From: an uncultured Paenibacillus sp.
GTDB lineage: Bacteria > Bacillota > Bacilli > Paenibacillales > Paenibacillaceae
Direction of reading: 5' to 3'
Length of the DNA: 10,762 nucleotides
Assembly (NCBI GenBank): GCA_937895345.1
Contig: CALAWP010000014.1
Location: forward strand, 1-10,762
Part shown: positions 6,714 to 10,762 of the stretch, piece by piece
Layout of the letters: the number at the start of each line of letters is the position of its first letter
Numbering within the stretch: the first letter of the stretch is position 1
The notes under the pieces: generated by a model
The model's database searches: none
Seen by the model: only the letters and a program-made list of their open reading frames with translations
Told to the model about the DNA's origin: nothing
Position numbers and translations under genes: made by a program

Positions 6714-7631
6714 TTATCCTCTTCTTTGTCTTGCGTCGGCTGCGCGCTTCAGCGCCTGGCCGACGTTGTTTATACTCAACATCAATACCAGAATCAGCAT
6801 CGATGCGGGTAACCAGATCCACCATCTGCTCTCCAGTGTTTGCGGGTTTTTGGCATAGCTGACCAGCGTGCCCAGGCTCGGCGTGCTTTCCGGAAATCCG
6901 AAGCCGAGGAAGCTGAGGCCCGATTCCAGCCCGATATTGGCCGCCAGGTTCAACGTCATCGTGACAATAATGATCGAGCTCAAATTCGGCAGCACTTGCG
7001 TGAACATAATGCTCAAGTGGGAGGAGCCTGCCGTTCGGGACGCCTTGACGTAATCGAGCTCTCTCTCCTGAAGCGCTTTGGAGCGGATCAGCCTGGCAAT
7101 GCCCATCCACAGGAAGGCGGTCATGATGAGCGTAAACGACAGGATGCCGTATCGCGGGACCGCGGTAATAAATGCAATGACGATCATCAGAAACGGCAAA
7201 ATCATAAAGAAGTCGACGATCCGCATAAACAGGTTGTCGACTATTCCGCCGAAATAACCGGAAACGAGGCCGACCAGAACGCCGATGAGTCCGGTCAGCA
7301 GCGTAACGACAATGCCGATCGTCAGCGAGTTGCGCGTGCCGATAATCAATTGGCCGAATATGTCTCTGCCACCTTGATCGGTGCCGAGCCAATATTCGGA
7401 CGAAGGAGGTTTGTTCAGCGCAAACAAGTCGACTCTTACAATTTGCTCCTGGTCGAGAAGCAGCGAGGTAATGTAAACGAAAGCGGCGACGGCTGCAATA
7501 AGAATGAGCGAGCATAGGGCGATTTTGTCCCGGACCATTTCCCGCCAAAGAATGGTCCAGCCGGAGGGGCTTCTGTCCGGTTCCAGCCCGGTCGCCGTTC
7601 GTCCGGCCTTGTTCGACGACAGCTTTAACAC
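6714..7631 (-). CDS. oppC: Oligopeptide ABC transporter permease, OppC type
   Basis: This is one of the two different channel subunits of the peptide importer. From the GTG at 7631 it has 305 residues. A cytoplasmic N-terminus leads to the first membrane segment (about 38-58). The extracellular loop carries WLGTDQGGRDIFGQLIIGTR (81-100). Further membrane segments follow, with the EAA coupling loop near 188-217 (ELDYVKASRTAG) and the OppC/DppC hallmark LSFLGFGFPESTPSLG at about 240-255. An upstream GTG at 7640 would add three residues. I prefer 7631 because GGGGGTGA (7637-7644) is then correctly spaced as a ribosome binding site, whereas 7640 lies inside it. It follows oppB by 19 nt. Confidence 0.94.
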   Translation of the reverse strand: MLKLSSNKAGRTATGLEPDRSPSGWTILWREMVRDKIALCSLILIAAVAAFVYITSLLLDQEQIVRVDLFALNKPPSSEYWLGTDQGGRDIFGQLIIGTRNSLTIGIVVTLLTGLIGVLVGLVSGYFGGIVDNLFMRIVDFFMILPFLMIVIAFITAVPRYGILSFTLIMTAFLWMGIARLIRSKALQERELDYVKASRTAGSSHLSIMFTQVLPNLSSIIIVTMTLNLAANIGLESGLSFLGFGFPESTPSLGTLVSYAKNPQTLESRWWIWLPASMLILVLMLSINNVGQALKRAADARQRRG

Positions 7632-7636
7632 TTTTG

Positions 7637-7644
7637 TCACCCCC
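7637..7644 (-). promoter_or_regulatory. Ribosome binding site that decides the oppC start
   Basis: GGGGGTGA matches the anti-Shine-Dalgarno complement GGAGGTGA at seven of eight bases, with ideal spacing to the GTG at 7631. It contains the alternative GTG at 7640, which therefore lacks its own site. Confidence 0.55.
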
Positions 7645-7650
7645 GAACCG

Positions 7651-8613
7651 TTATTTGATGCGAATGCGCGGATCGACCATACTTAGGATCAAATCGGAAA
7701 TTAACGCTCCGACGATCGAAGCGATCCCGTACAGCAGGACGAGCGATATGACGACGCTGAAATCTCGCAAGGCGATCGAGCTCAGGAACAGCTCCCCCAT
7801 GCCGGGGTAGCTGAAGATGCTTTCGATAAAGACGGTGCCGCCGATCAGGCCGGTAATTTCATAACCGAAAAAAGCGGCGATCGGGAGCAGCGAATTGCGC
7901 AAAATATGCCGGTTGTACACGCGCGATTCGGACGCGCCCTTCGCTCTTGCCGTCAGAATGAATTCCTTTTGCTTGATGTCGATAATTTCGCTTCGCAGCA
8001 GCTGGACGGTCGTCACCGTCGTAATGAGCGCCATCGATACGGCCGGCAGCAGCAAATGATACAGCTTGCTCGCGGCATAGGCGAAGGTGCCCGGCACCGA
8101 TCCCGGCGCCACGCTGCCTCCCGTCGGAAACCAGCCGAGACGGAAGCCGAACAGCCACAGCATGAGCAAGGCGAAAATGAACAGCGGCGCGGCAAAACCG
8201 ACATACGTATAGCCGGTGATGAGGCGGTCCGCCGGCGAATCGTTGTAGCGGCCGCTTATAATGCCGAGCGGTATCGCAATCAAATAGGTGATGACGAGAG
8301 TAGCCAGCGACAGCCAGAACGTGTTGGCGATGCGTTCGCCGATCAGGTCGGACACCGGCATTTTGAACCGGAACGATTGACCGAGATCGCCTTGCAGCGC
8401 TTTGGTTACCCAATCCCAATACTGCACATGCCACGGCTGGTTCAAGCCGAGCTTGACGCGCTGCGCCTCGATCGCCGCCGGGTCGACGCTCGGGTCGAGC
8501 AGTCCGGTCAGGGCGTCGCCCGGCATTTGCTTGGCCAGCAGGAATACGAGCACGCTGAGCACGATCAGCTGCGGAATCATTATCGTTATTCTTCTCGCGA
8601 CCGTTCTTCCCAT
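7651..8613 (-). CDS. oppB: Oligopeptide ABC transporter permease, OppB type
   Basis: This 320-residue integral membrane protein pairs with OppC to form the peptide channel. The first membrane segment (about 9-30) ends in MPGDAL, typical of OppB/DppB. A periplasm-side region with LGLNQPWHVQYWDWV (55-69) and GDLGQSF (75-81) follows. Four or five more membrane segments come next, with the EAA loop at about 221-244 (TARAKGASESRVYNRHILRN) and the family ending SMVDPRIRIK. The ATG at 8613 is preferred, 5 nt after the oppF stop, with AAGG and GAGG upstream. A TTG at 8622 would add three residues and overlap the oppF stop by 4 nt, so it is a real alternative. Confidence 0.94.
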   Translation of the reverse strand: MGRTVARRITIMIPQLIVLSVLVFLLAKQMPGDALTGLLDPSVDPAAIEAQRVKLGLNQPWHVQYWDWVTKALQGDLGQSFRFKMPVSDLIGERIANTFWLSLATLVITYLIAIPLGIISGRYNDSPADRLITGYTYVGFAAPLFIFALLMLWLFGFRLGWFPTGGSVAPGSVPGTFAYAASKLYHLLLPAVSMALITTVTTVQLLRSEIIDIKQKEFILTARAKGASESRVYNRHILRNSLLPIAAFFGYEITGLIGGTVFIESIFSYPGMGELFLSSIALRDFSVVISLVLLYGIASIVGALISDLILSMVDPRIRIK

Positions 8614-8618
8614 AAGCC

Positions 8619-9554
8619 TCAACCTTTCTCGGGCAAAGCCGCTTCATGCGTTCCGGAAACGGGCTTTAACGGATAGGCCAGTCCTTCGGCGTCGAAATAA
8701 CGCGCGTAATCTCTCTCGTATTGTTGGCGGACCGCTTCCCGATACCGGAGCCGCTCGTCGCGCCGCGCCGGATCCAGTAAAGGAATGGCGGACAGCAGCC
8801 GCTTCGTGTAAATATGCTGCGGGTTGCCGAACAACTCGTCGGCCGTGCCTTGCTCGACATATCTTCCTTTGTACATAATGCCGATTTTGTCGCACATATG
8901 CCGGATAATGCCGAGATCGTGGCTGATGAGCAAATAAGACAAGTTCAGCTCCTTCTGAATGTCCTTCATAAAATTAAGCACTTGCGCCTGCACGGACAAG
9001 TCGAGCGCGGATACCGGCTCGTCGGCGATAATCAGCTTGGGCTTCAACGCGATCGCCCTGGCGATGCCGATCCGCTGCCGCTGCCCGCCGGAAAACTCGT
9101 GCGGATATTTGTAAATCGCATCCGGGCTGAGGCCAACCTGCTCCAGCAGCTCCTGCACGCGCCGCTTCTCTTCGCGGGCAGACAGCCTATCGAAGTTGCG
9201 GAGCGGCTCCGCCACAATGTCCAGCAGACGTTTTTTTGGATTAAGCGACGAATAAGGGTCCTGGAACACCATCTGAATATCCCGGTTAAAGCGGATCGTG
9301 CCTTTCCGGCTGCTTGCGGCCAAATCCTTTCCTTGAAAGATCACGCTGCCGTCCGTAATCGGAAGCAGTCCGATAATCGCCCGACCGGCCGTCGTTTTGC
9401 CGGAACCGGATTCGCCGACAAGGCCGTAGGTTTGCCCTTCCTCAATTTCGAACCGGATGCCGTCCACCGCCTTGACCGGCCGGGTCTTGGGCGAGAACCA
9501 TCCGCCCCGGCCGGAGAAATGGACCTTCAGCTGCCGAACCTCAAGAAGCGCCAT
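8619..9554 (-). CDS. oppF: Oligopeptide ABC transporter ATP-binding protein, OppF type
   Basis: This 311-residue ATPase is the second nucleotide-binding subunit of the peptide importer and pairs with OppD. It shows Walker A GESGSGKTT at 47-55, Q-loop Gln98 in FQDPYSSLNP, signature FSGGQRQR at 154-161, Walker B LIIADEP at 174-180 and switch His212 in SHD. The insert between the first strand and Walker A (GRGGWFSPKTRPVKAVDG) is typical of OppF rather than OppD. The C-terminal tail (about 255-311) is charged and ends in a GTHEAALP motif. It lacks the cysteine-rich oligo_HPY form seen in many relatives. The ATG at 9554, with GAGGAGGGG upstream, is preferred to the in-frame start at 9632, which would lie deep inside oppD. 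It overlaps the end of oppD by 14 nt. Confidence 0.95.
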   Translation of the reverse strand: MALLEVRQLKVHFSGRGGWFSPKTRPVKAVDGIRFEIEEGQTYGLVGESGSGKTTAGRAIIGLLPITDGSVIFQGKDLAASSRKGTIRFNRDIQMVFQDPYSSLNPKKRLLDIVAEPLRNFDRLSAREEKRRVQELLEQVGLSPDAIYKYPHEFSGGQRQRIGIARAIALKPKLIIADEPVSALDLSVQAQVLNFMKDIQKELNLSYLLISHDLGIIRHMCDKIGIMYKGRYVEQGTADELFGNPQHIYTKRLLSAIPLLDPARRDERLRYREAVRQQYERDYARYFDAEGLAYPLKPVSGTHEAALPEKG

Positions 9555-10551
9555 GCCGCGTCCCCTCCTCGTCGGGAAAATAAAAGTGGCGGTAGCACGT
9601 GCAGCGTACAAAGTGACCGGGCGCGATTTCATGCATAGCCGGCTCGTCTTCGTGGGCGCCTTCGCCGATCCACGGGATGCGCGAGCGGAACCGGCAGCCT
9701 TGGCGCGGAAGACGGTCGAGCGAAGGGACGACGCCTTGGATGACGTAAAGCTTGGATTTGGGATGATCGGCCGATGGAATGGAACGCAGCAGCGATCGGG
9801 TGTAGGGATGACCGGGGGCGGTCAGCAGCGTATGAATATCGGCGATTTCCACAATTTGTCCCGCGTACATGACGGCGACGCGGTCCGCCATTTCGGCTAC
9901 AATGCCGACATCGTGCGTAATAAGGATGACGCCGGCCCCGCTGTCGCGCTTCAGCTTCCGGATCAGCTCCAATATTTGCAGCTGAATCGTTGCGTCCAGA
10001 GCGGTCGTCGGTTCGTCGGCGATCAGCAGCTTCGGCTCGTTGGCGACGGCGATGGCGATGACAACGCGCTGCCGCATCCCTCCCGACAGCTCGTGGGGAT
10101 ATCGGCGCGCGGCATGCTCGGGTTCGGCGATGCCGACTTTGGCGAGCAGCTCGACAACCTTCGCTTTTCGTTCCCTTTTCGACATGCCGGAACGGTGCAG
10201 GACAAGCGCCTCCTCGATTTGGTCTCCGATAACCATAAGAGGATTCAAGGCGGACATCGGGTCCTGGAAGATCATGCCCATCTCCCGCCCTCGAAGCCGG
10301 TTCAGCTTCGGAGCCGGAAGCCGGGTCAATTCCTGTCCTTCGAACCGGATGCTCCCTTCGATTCGGGCGCGGGTATGCAAGCCCATCACGGATAAGGCAA
10401 GCGCGCTTTTGCCCGAACCGGATTCGCCGACGACCGCCAATATTTCGTTTGGCCTAACCGTCAGCGACACGTCGTCTACCGCCGCGTAGTACCGGTCCGA
10501 AATGTGGAACGAGGCGGTCAGATGCTCAATGGTCAACAGCCCGTTTTGCAA
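9541..10551 (-). CDS. oppD: Oligopeptide ABC transporter ATP-binding protein, OppD type
   Basis: This 336-residue ATPase is the first gene of the peptide transport operon. It shows Walker A GESGSGKSA at 42-50 (the final A replaces the usual S/T, as often in OppD), Q-loop Gln96 in FQDPMSALNPL, signature LSGGMRQR at 155-162, Walker B LLIADEP at 175-181 and His213. The C-terminal oligo_HPY region runs from about 230 to 320. Its conserved four-cysteine pattern is incomplete: Cys286 and Cys317 remain, but the expected cysteines at 292 and 299 are Ile and Ala. The TTG at 10551 is chosen because GGAGGTG (10557-10563) sits six bases upstream. The ATG at 10566 would add five residues but has no ribosome binding site. 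Confidence 0.94.
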   Translation of the reverse strand: MQNGLLTIEHLTASFHISDRYYAAVDDVSLTVRPNEILAVVGESGSGKSALALSVMGLHTRARIEGSIRFEGQELTRLPAPKLNRLRGREMGMIFQDPMSALNPLMVIGDQIEEALVLHRSGMSKRERKAKVVELLAKVGIAEPEHAARRYPHELSGGMRQRVVIAIAVANEPKLLIADEPTTALDATIQLQILELIRKLKRDSGAGVILITHDVGIVAEMADRVAVMYAGQIVEIADIHTLLTAPGHPYTRSLLRSIPSADHPKSKLYVIQGVVPSLDRLPRQGCRFRSRIPWIGEGAHEDEPAMHEIAPGHFVRCTCYRHFYFPDEEGTRHGAS

Positions 10552-10556
10552 ACTGG

Positions 10557-10563
10557 CACCTCC
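10557..10563 (-). promoter_or_regulatory. Ribosome binding site that decides the oppD start
   Basis: GGAGGTG is a perfect Shine-Dalgarno match, followed after six bases by TTG at 10551. The bases upstream of the alternative ATG at 10566 are AT-rich and lack any such site. The TTG is therefore the more likely start. Confidence 0.7.
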
Positions 10564-10591
10564 CATGTCGAATTAATAACTGAAATTTCGA

Positions 10592-10606
10592 AATAATCTG
10601 ACAATT
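10592..10606. promoter_or_regulatory. Candidate CodY box in the opp leader
   Basis: On the minus strand AATTGTCAGATTATT matches the CodY consensus AATTTTCWGAAAATT at 12 of 15 positions. It lies about 40 nt before the oppD start and about 60 nt after the predicted transcription start, where it could act as a roadblock. Peptide transport operons are known CodY targets in B. subtilis. In this AT-rich stretch a chance match is possible, and the presence of CodY in this organism is assumed. Confidence 0.4.
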
Positions 10607-10672
10607 ATTGCGGGAAGATGGTTCTAACTTTGCATTCGCGACGAATCTGTATGCCTGTTTCAATTTTTTAGT

Positions 10673-10681
10673 ATTCTATCA
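10673..10681 (-). promoter_or_regulatory. Candidate extended -10 promoter of the opp operon
   Basis: TGATAGAAT on the minus strand is an extended -10 element (TG, one base, then TAGAAT with five of six matches). No good -35 box lies 17 nt upstream, as is common for extended -10 promoters. Transcription would start near 10666, giving a leader of about 115 nt before the TTG of oppD. The rest of 10682-10762 shows no gene I can support. Confidence 0.45.
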
Positions 10682-10762
10682 TACAAAAGCTGGGAGTGGT
10701 ACATTATTTACCTGAATCCGTGACGCCTCCCCGGTTCATAGCTTAAAAGCGCTGGAAATTGA

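Noticed and set aside
5594..6862. A 422-codon plus-strand frame opposite the peptide-binding protein
   Set aside because: Long antisense frames are expected in GC-rich coding DNA. The minus-strand protein is a clear family-5 binding protein, and the antisense product has no recognisable motif.
6496..7548. A 350-codon minus-strand frame overlapping oppC
   Set aside because: It is the out-of-frame shadow of oppC and the start of oppA. It is Arg/Ala-rich, without membrane segments or motifs.

Overview
The window looks like chromosomal DNA of a Gram-positive Bacillales bacterium, most likely Paenibacillus or a close relative. Three things point there: moderately high GC, strong AGGAGG-type ribosome binding sites, and protein sequences close to the Bacillus subtilis OpuA, GbsR and Opp/App families. 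No rRNA, tRNA, CRISPR array, transposase or phage gene is visible. Nine protein genes can be supported, all from known families.

Layout. Positions 1-860 carry no convincing gene. This stretch is a mosaic of repeats: a diverged inverted copy of a repeat unit near the start, a run of 16-bp repeats, a ten-unit array with a 48-bp period (222-700), seven 10-bp units (731-800), and a G-run block able to form a G-quadruplex. Positions 861-3907, minus strand, hold a complete glycine betaine (compatible solute) ABC importer operon. It is read opuAA (ATPase with CBS domains), opuAB (permease), opuAC (lipoprotein binding protein), and ends in a terminator hairpin. A 252-bp divergent control region follows, with a 24-bp near-palindrome that is a good operator candidate. 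A GbsR/OpcR-family repressor gene (4160-4732) is read the other way. Positions 4809-10551, minus strand, hold a complete five-gene oligopeptide ABC importer operon in the order oppD, oppF, oppB, oppC, binding protein. It also ends in a hairpin and has an AT-rich control region upstream (10552-10762).

How the parts work together. The OpuA proteins would take up osmoprotectants, and the divergent GbsR-type protein is the obvious candidate to control them. The Opp proteins would import peptides as nutrients, and a CodY-like box in their leader suggests nutritional control. Genes in each operon are tightly packed: a 14-nt overlap between opuAA and opuAB, a 14-nt overlap between oppD and oppF, and gaps of only 5 to 38 nt elsewhere.

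I found no clear sign of an undescribed biological system. The points most worth checking are the nested repeat region at 1-860, the operator palindrome linking a GbsR-type protein to opuA, the loss of two conserved cysteines in OppD, and the CodY-like box with a probable TTG start at the head of the opp operon.
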